Both the position numbers and the translations under genes were made by a program. A stretch of DNA of 64,000 nt. Origin: Jaenimonas drosophilae. Its lineage: Eukaryota > Euglenozoa > Kinetoplastea > Trypanosomatida > Trypanosomatidae. The stretch spans positions 186,001 through 250,000 of the forward strand of contig JASAON010001658.1 in NCBI GenBank assembly GCA_030849065.1, written 5' to 3'. Shown here in pieces: positions 40,133-49,000 of the stretch (its first letter is position 1; each line of letters opens with the position of its first letter). The notes beneath the pieces were generated by a model, which was not told where the DNA came from, searched no databases, and saw only the letters and a list, made by a program, of their open reading frames with translations.

Positions 40133-41140
40133 TCAGGGTTGCTTAGTCCCATCCTCGTTGAGATCGTGCTTCAGCCGCTCCCGTTGTCGCTCGCGACGAC
40201 TCTCCTCACCTTGTTGCCGCTCACGCTGGGCAACCAGCTTTACCCGCCGTTGCTCTTCCTCAGCCGCCCCTTTTGCCACAGCAATCGCCTCTTCGAGTTG
40301 AGGAATACCCGCCCCTGACGCTGCCGACACGCTCGCAACGGGGATGTCCTCGTAAAACTCATGCAGGAAAAGGGACATGGAGCTGGCCAAGGTGCCGGCG
40401 GAGGAGCAGTACCCACGACCCGCGGTGATGGCCCCCAGGCCTTCACCGCCCGCAGAAATGGCACCATCGGAGGTTGCGCTGATGGCATCCTCCAAGGCGT
40501 CGGAATCTCGCATCCACGAAATGGGGCCTTCCGCCGCCGCCACGTCCGACTTGTTGAAGACGAGCACTAGTGGCATCTGATGCTTCAGCATGACGCCGCT
40601 GGAGTAGAGCATCGTAGACATGAAGGTTTGCGGCGAGAGGCAGCGAGTGGTGTCTGCCACAAAGAGAGCGATGGTGGGGAACGCCGCTCCAAACGATTCC
40701 GCAATGAGCTGACCAGAGGCGGACCAAGTGAAGACCTCCACCTGTCCTGGTGTATCCACCACAATCCACTCAAGTTGTTCCTTGGATTCCAAAAGAGACA
40801 CAACCTGATGGATCTTCGTGGCAAAGAGGTTCAGAGAAGTCATGATGGCTCCGTTAGGGCCCAACTGGTAGGTGTTCATAACCTCCTTGTAGTTCACGGT
40901 ATCACGGATGTCGATGTTTGAGTGGTAGGGGATCTGGTTCACGGCGGGGTCAAGATTGACGAAGTAGGCACTGATTCCTCGCTCCGTCGTGTAATGCTGC
41001 AGTCGGTGAACCAGGGTGGTCTTCCCGGTGCCCGCCATGCCAATGACAAGAATCACAACGGGGAGCCGACGGGAGGATGCCTGTACAGTTGGGGCATCTT
41101 GGGCTCCGGTCGGCTGGGCCGTCGCTTCCTCGTCACACAT
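40133..41140 (-). CDS. GPN1: GPN-loop GTPase 1 (XAB1/Npa3 family)
   Basis: A 335-residue SIMIBI-class GTPase needed for assembly and nuclear import of RNA polymerase II. G1 motif GMAGTGKTTL is at about 34-43, the diagnostic Gly-Pro-Asn loop LGPNGAIMTSLNLF at about 93-106, G3 as DTPGQVEVF, and G4 as NKSD. The C-terminal tail is charged and helical (EEEQRRVKLVAQRERQQGEES), as in GPN1 orthologues. Length is normal (human 374). No oddities. Confidence 0.95.
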   Translation of the reverse strand: MCDEEATAQPTGAQDAPTVQASSRRLPVVILVIGMAGTGKTTLVHRLQHYTTERGISAYFVNLDPAVNQIPYHSNIDIRDTVNYKEVMNTYQLGPNGAIMTSLNLFATKIHQVVSLLESKEQLEWIVVDTPGQVEVFTWSASGQLIAESFGAAFPTIALFVADTTRCLSPQTFMSTMLYSSGVMLKHQMPLVLVFNKSDVAAAEGPISWMRDSDALEDAISATSDGAISAGGEGLGAITAGRGYCSSAGTLASSMSLFLHEFYEDIPVASVSAASGAGIPQLEEAIAVAKGAAEEEQRRVKLVAQRERQQGEESRRERQRERLKHDLNEDGTKQP

Positions 41141-41362
41141 TTGTGAGAGCTGCGAAGTGTTCCTCAGCTGTTACTACAGAATCAATCAGATGCAAGGAGG
41201 TCAAATGATGGTTGAGGAGGGGTCATCGCGTGGTTGCTCCATCCGGGCGGAGGAGGAGTATCAATGAACTCAGATGAATACTAGTGTGGTGAAGGCAAAG
41301 TGAAAAGCCTCACATGGTGCATTCCATTACACGGTCAGGGTTGTAGTGACGTGAATGCTGGC

Positions 41363-43084
41363 CTACCCCACCGGGGAGGCGGCACTGACCAACCGATTCA
41401 GGTTTGTGATGAGTTCCAGAAAAGCTGACAGTTGGAGCCATGGATCCTCTCCAGCGGTAAGGCTCGCCTCGAGCATCGATAGACGATGTGCGAAGCGCAT
41501 CAGCTTGACAGACGTCATCGGCGGCACTCGTGAGAGCTTCTTGGCGATGAGGGTCACGTAGGAAGCAACGGTTGACCACGTTGCAAGCAGCTCATCTTCC
41601 CCAGTCAACGCGGGTTCCCACTTTCCAAACGAGCGACGGCCACAATTGGATGCACAGCTCCACAAGCGGTCGTGCGGCCAGTAGTTCACAATCGAGCAGA
41701 GGAGATGGAGGACATGCATGTTGTCATCTGACAGGTGTTCAGCCAAAGCAAGCGGGGGATGCTTGTTGATGCCGAGAAGAAGCTGGAGAAGCGGCAAACA
41801 CCACTTTCGCTCGTTGCTCTTTGCCATGACAGAATCACAGCGTCCTCCTGGCCGGTCTTCCCTTTGTTGAAGAACACTCGGCGCAGGGTCCGGGAACACA
41901 CTATGGCTACGTTCTTCCTCCTCCGCCCGTGGGGTTACTGCTGTGAATGATCGCGACTGAGTGCCAGCCACTACTAGAGTAGGGCTACCGGAGGCACCGT
42001 CCGGCGCCTCCATCTCCGCACAGAACTGACGAAGTTGGCTGGTAATGGCGCACCACAAGGCAAGTGCGTATTGCTGCTGAAAATCCCAAATGGCCGACCT
42101 CCATCCGGCCTCCCCCTTCCCATTTGTCTTGGATGGGCTAAAGTGATGCTCCATCGCTTCCGGTATGTTGTTGATCCGGTGCTGCATCCACCACTGCAGC
42201 ATGGCAATAACCGCATGAGGAGATTGGGCTAGCCCAAGCTCAATCAGAGGAGGCCACAGTAGGTAGGCCTCGTGAAGGGCCGTAAGAACCTCACAGGATG
42301 AAACGGTGATGGAATCTGATCTGACGAGTGTCGTCCCGCTCGGATTCGATGGTGTCGCTCCTGAATCCCTCAGACCATCTCTTGTGCAGTCACATGACAC
42401 GAAGTGGTTTCGTTGCAATGCCACCTCCAACAACGTTAGTTTGTCAAAAAAGAGGAGGATGATGTCGAGAACACGAGGCTCGCCATCCACCCCGCCATTC
42501 TTTGGTGTGGTTCTCTGCGGGTCATGCTTGTTGTCTAGATCGCAGCCAAATGACGTGGTGTCAGCCTGAGGACCCAACAACGACGGCAGCCAGGCGCCAC
42601 AGAGAAGCCCAGAGAACTCCTCAGCCACCCCAGATTCCTCCACCTTTGCTCGCTCTTCCCGGGTTGCGTTAACCTCCGTCGCGGCCTGTTGGTGCCAGCA
42701 AAAAGACGCGTAGCGCTCCATCAATCGAGCAAGCCGGGCAGCTCGCTCGCCACCGCGGTCACTTGCCACTCCACCGTTGATGTTGTAGCGATCTCCTTCG
42801 TACACGACTATGGCGCTCTCTCTCGATTGGAGGCAACGGAGCCGATGGCACGATGGATGTGATGACGGCCACGGGTCAAATAGGAAGGTAACCTGAGAAG
42901 CCGAAGGTTGGCTGGCATATCGACGGGTGGCGGCGGTATCGCTGCACTGTACGGCGGGTAGAGCAAGACCAGCGGAGGGACGACTCACAACATCAGTGGT
43001 TGATGTGCTGGGCGCCCCGTGTGTCGTTGGCAATGTCACATGGTTACCATCGCCCTCAGACTCCCGTGTTCGCTTGCTCATCAT
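41363..43084 (-). CDS. Unknown protein with helical repeat-like C-terminal half
   Basis: A 573-residue protein I do not recognise. The N-terminal 130 residues are Ser/Thr-rich with a basic start (MMSKRTRESEG), possibly a nuclear signal. From about 150 on, hydrophobic helical stretches recur (LDIILLFFDKLTLLEVAL; LLWPPLIELGLAQSPHAVIAML; ALALWCAITSQLRQF), which suggests an armadillo/HEAT-like solenoid, but this is only an impression. I took the Met pair at 43081-43084 as start because the longer frame to 43384 would overlap the adjacent LYR gene by 86 bases, and its extra N-terminus is Cys- and Ser-rich and unlike coding sequence. Confidence 0.6.
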   Translation of the reverse strand: MMSKRTRESEGDGNHVTLPTTHGAPSTSTTDVVSRPSAGLALPAVQCSDTAATRRYASQPSASQVTFLFDPWPSSHPSCHRLRCLQSRESAIVVYEGDRYNINGGVASDRGGERAARLARLMERYASFCWHQQAATEVNATREERAKVEESGVAEEFSGLLCGAWLPSLLGPQADTTSFGCDLDNKHDPQRTTPKNGGVDGEPRVLDIILLFFDKLTLLEVALQRNHFVSCDCTRDGLRDSGATPSNPSGTTLVRSDSITVSSCEVLTALHEAYLLWPPLIELGLAQSPHAVIAMLQWWMQHRINNIPEAMEHHFSPSKTNGKGEAGWRSAIWDFQQQYALALWCAITSQLRQFCAEMEAPDGASGSPTLVVAGTQSRSFTAVTPRAEEEERSHSVFPDPAPSVLQQREDRPGGRCDSVMAKSNERKWCLPLLQLLLGINKHPPLALAEHLSDDNMHVLHLLCSIVNYWPHDRLWSCASNCGRRSFGKWEPALTGEDELLATWSTVASYVTLIAKKLSRVPPMTSVKLMRFAHRLSMLEASLTAGEDPWLQLSAFLELITNLNRLVSAASPVG

Positions 43085-43298
43085 TCCCACCACACACACA
43101 GCAACGACCTGCCAAGCCAAGACGGTTCCCTGCTGCGTCGCTACAGAAATCCGGACGGCACAGGTAAAAAGTGAACAAGAGGAAAAGAAGAAGGAGTGGC
43201 AGGTGCGTGGCGTAGTTGAACCTGTGCAACATGGCATGGTGAAGCCACTACGAGAGAATGAATGCGTGTTGCATGCTTTGGAAGCCCTTCTGCAGAGA

Positions 43299-43847
43299 CT
43301 ACCACCCCTGCGGAAACATTGCCTTGAACCTACGAACAAAAAACTTCTGCCGTGGGCCGCCAACATCCGACCCGTACTGGCCACGGGTACGCCATATATC
43401 CCGGCTATGTGTTAGTGGCTTGTTGCCAAGCTTGTTGTGGTAATCTGGATGGACGTTGTAGTACGTAGACTTGAACTCAGTCACCTCCTCAGTCTTCTTG
43501 GGGGCAGTTCCAACGGTATTGCATCGACGGGCCTCCGCCTCTCGCTCACGATCACGCTGCTCGGAAAAATGGAGCATCTCCTTGTTCACGACATCTCGAG
43601 AATGGAACCAGTGCATATTTTCAGCATATGTTGAGATGGACGCAGCACGTTCCCATCCAAGGACCAGTCGATAGTCAATCTCGCGCTCGGTGAGGTTCCT
43701 AAAGTTGGGGTCGCGGAACACCGCGCGCACCTCCTCCGTCACCACGTCACGTCGAGAGCGCAGTGGGAACCGGTTGGCTCCCTTGAGCAGTGTTCGATAC
43801 AGCCGTAGCTTCTCTGACGCCTTGTACGCAACATCTGCGGAGGGCAT
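43299..43847 (-). CDS. LYR-motif (Complex1_LYR) mitochondrial protein
   Basis: A 182-residue protein with the LYR signature KLRLYRTLLKGANRFP near residue 14, followed by RDVVTEEVRAVFRDPN and the downstream helices with conserved Phe and Arg. LYR proteins bind the acyl carrier protein and help assemble respiratory complexes, Fe-S clusters or the mitoribosome. The charged C-terminal half (DREREAEARR and a basic Phe-rich end) is longer than in small LYRM proteins and recalls NDUFA6/B14-like or LYRM-type subunits. The exact role cannot be fixed. Start is the ATG at 43847; the frame to 43856 begins with TTG. Predicted splice acceptor AG at 43894-43895. Confidence 0.75.
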   Translation of the reverse strand: MPSADVAYKASEKLRLYRTLLKGANRFPLRSRRDVVTEEVRAVFRDPNFRNLTEREIDYRLVLGWERAASISTYAENMHWFHSRDVVNKEMLHFSEQRDREREAEARRCNTVGTAPKKTEEVTEFKSTYYNVHPDYHNKLGNKPLTHSRDIWRTRGQYGSDVGGPRQKFFVRRFKAMFPQGW

Positions 43848-44134
43848 GATGGACAACCTCTGGTTTGAGCAACGAGAGGATCGATGTTTCTGACTAACCT
43901 CACATAAAAATACAAAGAAAACAGTAGACAGAAACGACCAGTAATCAGGTACTAGGACCTTACGTCTTGCAACCCAAGCATAACGTTGGAGCGTTGCAGC
44001 TCAAGAGGGAGAGATGCATGGCACCAGTCAGCACAGCCGCGTGGAAAAACGGCACAACGGAGCCCACTTCACCAGCAATCGAAAGAAGACGTTAGCGGGA
44101 CCGAGACAATGCAATTGAGCGACGCAGCACACGC

Positions 44135-45289
44135 CTACATCGAGGTCCACGAGTAGTCAGGAGCCGATATCATTTTCGTCAACGCCGTGGCGCAGCACAA
44201 CACTGAATACAAGGGGCCACCATGGTGAGAAATCGCAAGAGGCAAAAACACACGCCGAGTGGCGGTCCATGATGCAGCACTGGTATCAGACGGGTATTGT
44301 CTGATTACAGCCCACATGAAACATAAAGAAGCTGCATCCACCACAGCATGGGCGGCAGCAGGTCTCGCAGTCAAGCTAGTTTGGGCAGCAGCACTCTGAG
44401 CAGAGAATGAGGACGATTTGGCTGACTTGGAGCGTGAAGCGCGTCTGACTCCAACCCGACGACGAACGGCGGCAGTAAGTGCTGCAGCCCCGCGGATGGC
44501 CGCTCTCGCAATCTGCCTCCCTCGACGAAGGACGAACACGGCGCCATAGCCCTTCACACTCAACGACGCCCAAACGGCATCTGCCTGGTCAGGCTGCAGC
44601 CATTCCGTGGAGTAGAGCACGGAAGGATCTCGCATCATGAGCAAGTATAGTGCCCAACGCTGTACTCGCGGGTTAAGTCGGCCAAATACACCACTCACGG
44701 AGATGCTGAAAGCGTACAGCCTCGCAATGTTGTGGCGCACCCCGTCTGCCTCCGCCCCATTCCCGGCAAAGGTCGTGGGAAGGAAGAAGGAGGCCAGAAT
44801 GGAAGACATGACGCCATCTGCATTCTTTTCTACATGCCGTTGGGCGAGCTTCAGCGCTGAATGAATAACAACAAACTCAGCAACCCCAATCGCTGCACGA
44901 GGAAGCAATGTGGAGGTCAGGTACCGCGAATAGACGGAGTTGGCACAAGATGACACAAGGTCAGCAAACTCATGATCGCTAGCGGCATGTGCTTGCTTGA
45001 TTCTTATGGCTGCCGCTTCAACATTCGTGATACCCTGTTCTTTTGGTGTCATCTTTAAGTTGGCATCGGTTCCTGTCCTAGCGGCGGCGTAGGACGCCAC
45101 TCCAGCGGCAAGCTGCGTAAGCTGACTTCGTTTCCGTAGAGCTACCATGTGTGCAAAACTCTTCACCAAGGGAATAGAAACGACCGCCAGTACTCCATAG
45201 ACAGAATAGCGCATGGAGATGCACGCCAAGCCTTCGGTCAGGCTCATCCCATCACTACCACTTCCTGCACCGACCAGTGAAATACGCAT
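44135..45289 (-). CDS. Unknown alanine-rich membrane protein
   Basis: A 384-residue protein I do not recognise. Hydrophobic stretches lie at about 27-48 (YSVYGVLAVVSIPLVKSF), about 125-145, 195-215 and near the C-terminus (SLCFMWAVI), so it is probably integral to a membrane. The middle is rich in Ala, Arg and Ser, with a basic segment RRRVGVRRASRSKSAKSS (about 280-297). No catalytic motif is visible. A peroxisomal or mitochondrial membrane location is possible but unsupported. Well-formed start at 45289 and stop at 44135, with an overall coding-like frame. Confidence 0.6.
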   Translation of the reverse strand: MRISLVGAGSGSDGMSLTEGLACISMRYSVYGVLAVVSIPLVKSFAHMVALRKRSQLTQLAAGVASYAAARTGTDANLKMTPKEQGITNVEAAAIRIKQAHAASDHEFADLVSSCANSVYSRYLTSTLLPRAAIGVAEFVVIHSALKLAQRHVEKNADGVMSSILASFFLPTTFAGNGAEADGVRHNIARLYAFSISVSGVFGRLNPRVQRWALYLLMMRDPSVLYSTEWLQPDQADAVWASLSVKGYGAVFVLRRGRQIARAAIRGAAALTAAVRRRVGVRRASRSKSAKSSSFSAQSAAAQTSLTARPAAAHAVVDAASLCFMWAVIRQYPSDTSAASWTATRRVFLPLAISHHGGPLYSVLCCATALTKMISAPDYSWTSM

Positions 45290-45512
45290 GGTGAACTCAA
45301 TGGAGACGGAAATTAGGTGCCTCCACTAGGTCTCTTTGGCTTGAACTCAATGTAGGCACCTACTACACCACCAAATATATACTCACGCAATGCAGAGAGG
45401 ATGAAAGAAAACGATAGCCAAACCCGTAGCTCGATCCGAGGAAACAACGCGCATCACACATAGTGCAAGGAGGATAAGTTCATGGAGGTTGGGGTGTGAG
45501 TCTGTCCATCGC

Positions 45513-48449
45513 TCAGGTGGGAGGACGACGGGGGTAGCAGACCGTCAAGCGAGGAGGACGCTCGGCGGGGGAGTCGCGCGGGCTTCCCTCGCTGGACGCG
45601 CCGCTTCCCATGAGTGAAAGTGGTTGTTGTGGCACTGGAGGTGGAGTCATGTCAAGATCGCTAATGAATCTAGCATGCTCCTCCACTGTAGGCAAACGGC
45701 CAAAGGCAGCGGTCGGAATGGGTGTAGACCCCAATAGCAATTGCCGTGGTTGACTTGGTGACGTGCCCTCCGCACCCTCGTCCATGTCATGGGTAGAAGA
45801 CCCGTGAACACCACGGGGAGGTGAAGTCAGAGAACGAGCCGCAACATCGTCGTCCAGAGGAGTACGAGCACTGACATGTGGGTTATCCTCCCGCGCGTCT
45901 GGGGCCAGGACTGACGTTTGGGGGTAAACATCTGATTCTGTGTCTCGTGGAATTGCCTCCGACGGAACAGGAACAGAACGTGTGGTGCTCCCATGGGTAT
46001 CGAGCTCATTCTGAGGGTCAGCAGCGTTCATGGCAATGGCAGGTTCCAACACACACGAGGGCAGTGGTGTGTCAGCAGCTTCCTTGATGGAGCGCAGAAG
46101 TGCGGTTAATACGACTTCCTTACTCAAAGGAGTGTGGGTGCCCGTGGTCAACGCAGAGAGTTCGGCATCTACTTGGGCATACAGACAGTTGAGAATGCCC
46201 TTCAAGTGGCGCCGTACCTCCTTGGCAGGGGGTCCGTGGGATCGCGTGGTGGAGAGAGGATCGGAGTTCTGCGTCATGGGGTTGTTTTCACGTGCCGCTA
46301 GTTTGCGCTGCTGGTACTTCTCCACTAGATGTCGAAGGCCTTGAACTTCTCCACGAAGGACTCGCTGCTCCTGAGTACGCTGAAAGTCCAGTTCCTGGAG
46401 CTGCTTCTCCAGCTTAACCACGGCTTGCTCCTTGTGAAGAACGGCCAGCCGCCATGACATCACCTGCTCTCCATCGCCGGCGTCGATGGCTTCCTGACGA
46501 CCTTCTACAACACCTTCCCGATGCCCATCCTTTCGTCCTGCTGCATACTGATCGCGGCCCACTTGTTCCAATGCACGGCGGTGCGTAAGCTCCAGCTCCA
46601 CAAGCTTCAGTTGATGTGTTTCCGTTGTGTTCTTGAGCACCAAGTCCAGAGACTCCTTCTGTGTGTGCAGGTCACCCTCGAGCGCATGGACCCGGTCAGC
46701 ATAGCGCCCCACCGATTCTAGAGCATGATGGTAATTGGTCTGGGCTTCCACGAACTGCATATTGAGCTTCTCAATGCGTGCCAGCAGTGCATCTCGGTCA
46801 AAGTGAACCTCCTCAGCGACGTCTGCATCATTCTTTGGTGCGGTGCCAATCGCCTGGCGAATGAGGCGCTGAAGCACTGTATTGTTTTTCTGGAGGCACG
46901 CAGACACGTCAACGTGATCGAGGCCGTGACGGACGTTGCCAATCTCGCGCTGAAGCTCATCCATCCTTAGCAGGACCATGCGCAGCTGCTCTTGGAGGAT
47001 ACCCGTCTGTTCGTTGGATTGCCCATGCTTCCCACCTGCAGCAGCGAACTGTGCGGACATGGCATGAAGCCACGTCTGTTGCATCTGTGGAGTGAAGTCT
47101 GCCAGAATTGGTGCTCCATGATGCTGCGTGACGTCCGCCACCGAGCCGTTGGTGCCGTCGGTCTCCGTCAACGACGATTGGTAAGGCACAGACGCCATTG
47201 CAGGAATCTGAACGCACTGCACATAGAGCACAATCGTCTCTCGTCGCCACTCGGGACGAATGTCACACAAGAGCGGCCCACCGGTTGCGCCACTTTTGCT
47301 GCGCTGCACCGTCCCTGCGCTATGGTAGCTTGGGGGAACGAAGATAAGACGGCCTTCACCGACGCGCATCCCAACCACCTGGCGTTCCACCATCGCCTCC
47401 CCAACGGCGGCAGATGTGAGTCCCACGAAGGGAGTCCGTGGCGCCTCCGCTGGTGCCGAATCAATCAGCTCTCCAATGGAGAAGAATGGCAGGCCATCCA
47501 CCGCCTTCAGCAGCCACGCATACAGGCTGAAGGAGGCTCGACTGCCCAACTGCACCTCCGCAGTCGTCGACGCAGATGCTGGTGGATGATCCTCAGGAAG
47601 ACGAATGGTTTGGGGGCGAGGAACCTCTGCCGAGGGGTCCACCTCGTGCAGCCCATGAAAGTGAGCGATAGTGTGAGCGGCCGCAACAAACGCTAGACAC
47701 GCACTTCGGTCTTGAAACATCAACAAGCATGTTTTGTGAGTCGGCGGTGTTGGACTGGACGGTGAACGCGGTGAAGAGGCATTAGCCGAAAAGAGCACGC
47801 GCTCACTCCAATCTTGGCATTCCGTTGCATCCTCCCCCATCGTCAGTTGTGCGTATTGTGGTCGGGTAGCGTCCAAGACCAATGAAAGTTGTGGGCTGAG
47901 TAATGTTGTATAGAGGACGCGGCCGAGAGATCCTCCTGATTCAGTGATAGATAAAATCGGCCGTGGTGAAGGATGAAGGGCATCAGTCGTTGACGGCACA
48001 CGCAGTGCTGCAAGGCACAACCCAACATAACGTGTATCGTCATAAACCTGCACAGTCGTTGAGTGAACCACTCTCATGCTCGCCACGATTGGAGTGCGTT
48101 GTGGTTCCGTAGCTGGGCTGTGGGCGTACATGGACGTCTGTGGGGTGAGGGCGGAAAGCCGAGATGATAGTCGTCCAGTCGTCGCACTGAGTCGATGCCC
48201 CTGTTTTCCTTGAGAGTGCCACACATCCCCATCCATCGTTGTTGAGGGCCAACGGCGGCTTGTGCTGCGGCTTACCGCATCGAGCTCGTCGTCGTCCACG
48301 AATCGAACGGAGGGGCGTGAACCAGCCGGAAGGGCACTGCTCCGTGGCGTACGCATCGGGAGGCACCCAGAGGCTGCCGGCCGTCCAGCGGTGATGGAAT
48401 CATCATCACTACTCTCGGAAAAGATGTTGGGTGCTGAATCTGTTTGCAT
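45513..48449 (-). CDS. FKBP15/WAFL-like protein: PH-like, FKBP-like and coiled-coil regions
   Basis: A 978-residue protein. Residues about 100-260 resemble a WH1/PH-like fold with a CLLMFQDRSACLAFVAAAHTIAHF helix. About 298-375 looks FKBP-like: VQLGSRASFSLYAWLL, then VGMRVGEGRLIFVPPSYHSAG, which fits the family L-GM--G--R--I-PP---G. The Phe/Tyr/Trp set of active FKBPs is incomplete, so isomerase activity is doubtful. A long coiled coil (about 480-760) follows, then a Ser/Pro-rich tail. This order matches animal FKBP15/WAFL, an actin and endosome-associated protein. The ATG at 48449 is chosen as the first plausible start; the frame to 48554 would include sequence ahead of it. Confidence 0.65.
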   Translation of the reverse strand: MQTDSAPNIFSESSDDDSITAGRPAASGCLPMRTPRSSALPAGSRPSVRFVDDDELDAVSRSTSRRWPSTTMDGDVWHSQGKQGHRLSATTGRLSSRLSALTPQTSMYAHSPATEPQRTPIVASMRVVHSTTVQVYDDTRYVGLCLAALRVPSTTDALHPSPRPILSITESGGSLGRVLYTTLLSPQLSLVLDATRPQYAQLTMGEDATECQDWSERVLFSANASSPRSPSSPTPPTHKTCLLMFQDRSACLAFVAAAHTIAHFHGLHEVDPSAEVPRPQTIRLPEDHPPASASTTAEVQLGSRASFSLYAWLLKAVDGLPFFSIGELIDSAPAEAPRTPFVGLTSAAVGEAMVERQVVGMRVGEGRLIFVPPSYHSAGTVQRSKSGATGGPLLCDIRPEWRRETIVLYVQCVQIPAMASVPYQSSLTETDGTNGSVADVTQHHGAPILADFTPQMQQTWLHAMSAQFAAAGGKHGQSNEQTGILQEQLRMVLLRMDELQREIGNVRHGLDHVDVSACLQKNNTVLQRLIRQAIGTAPKNDADVAEEVHFDRDALLARIEKLNMQFVEAQTNYHHALESVGRYADRVHALEGDLHTQKESLDLVLKNTTETHQLKLVELELTHRRALEQVGRDQYAAGRKDGHREGVVEGRQEAIDAGDGEQVMSWRLAVLHKEQAVVKLEKQLQELDFQRTQEQRVLRGEVQGLRHLVEKYQQRKLAARENNPMTQNSDPLSTTRSHGPPAKEVRRHLKGILNCLYAQVDAELSALTTGTHTPLSKEVVLTALLRSIKEAADTPLPSCVLEPAIAMNAADPQNELDTHGSTTRSVPVPSEAIPRDTESDVYPQTSVLAPDAREDNPHVSARTPLDDDVAARSLTSPPRGVHGSSTHDMDEGAEGTSPSQPRQLLLGSTPIPTAAFGRLPTVEEHARFISDLDMTPPPVPQQPLSLMGSGASSEGSPRDSPAERPPRLTVCYPRRPPT

Positions 48450-49000
48450 CCTTAGGCTGGGGCGATAGTGGCGAAAATTGTGTTGTGTAGTAACAAATGT
48501 AAATAGTGAAGGTGAATCTACGCAAAAAGAAGTTGCATGCCCTCTCTCAGCCAAGATTGTACGTGGTCTAACTTGAGAGGCGAGCTGGAATGAGAATGTG
48601 AGTTGCCTGCTGCACGTACTAGGAATGAGGTGCAGTTGCTAAGCAGCACAGCGCAGAACAAGAATCAGGAAGAGAGAGACACACTGCATAAATTCACAGA
48701 CAGTAACAGCATCAGGACGATCCATAAGGGTTGAGGGGTCGCTTCGGCCCAACAGGTGGTGGTGCTAATTTTTTTTTGTTTAGGCTCCTGTAGCTCATCA
48801 CGAGAGCCTTCCCCACCTTCATCGCACATGACCAGTCTAGGAGACTCTATCTGGGGTCCGTGGTTGTTGGTCGGCTAATGGGGGAGATCTGTCCCAGAAC
48901 TCCCGTTAGTTGTTTGGGGAAGAAGGTAAAAAAAAAAATTTGTATGTACATTTCGCTGGGCGAACAACTTGTCGTCACCACTCGTGGTTTACATCGCCGC
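48450..49000. other. Intergenic region, FKBP15-like to AK7-like
   Basis: About 550 bases. Includes the leader of the FKBP15-like gene and the 3' flank of the AK7-like gene. Short T and A runs near 48770 and 48929. No gene seen. Confidence 0.5.
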
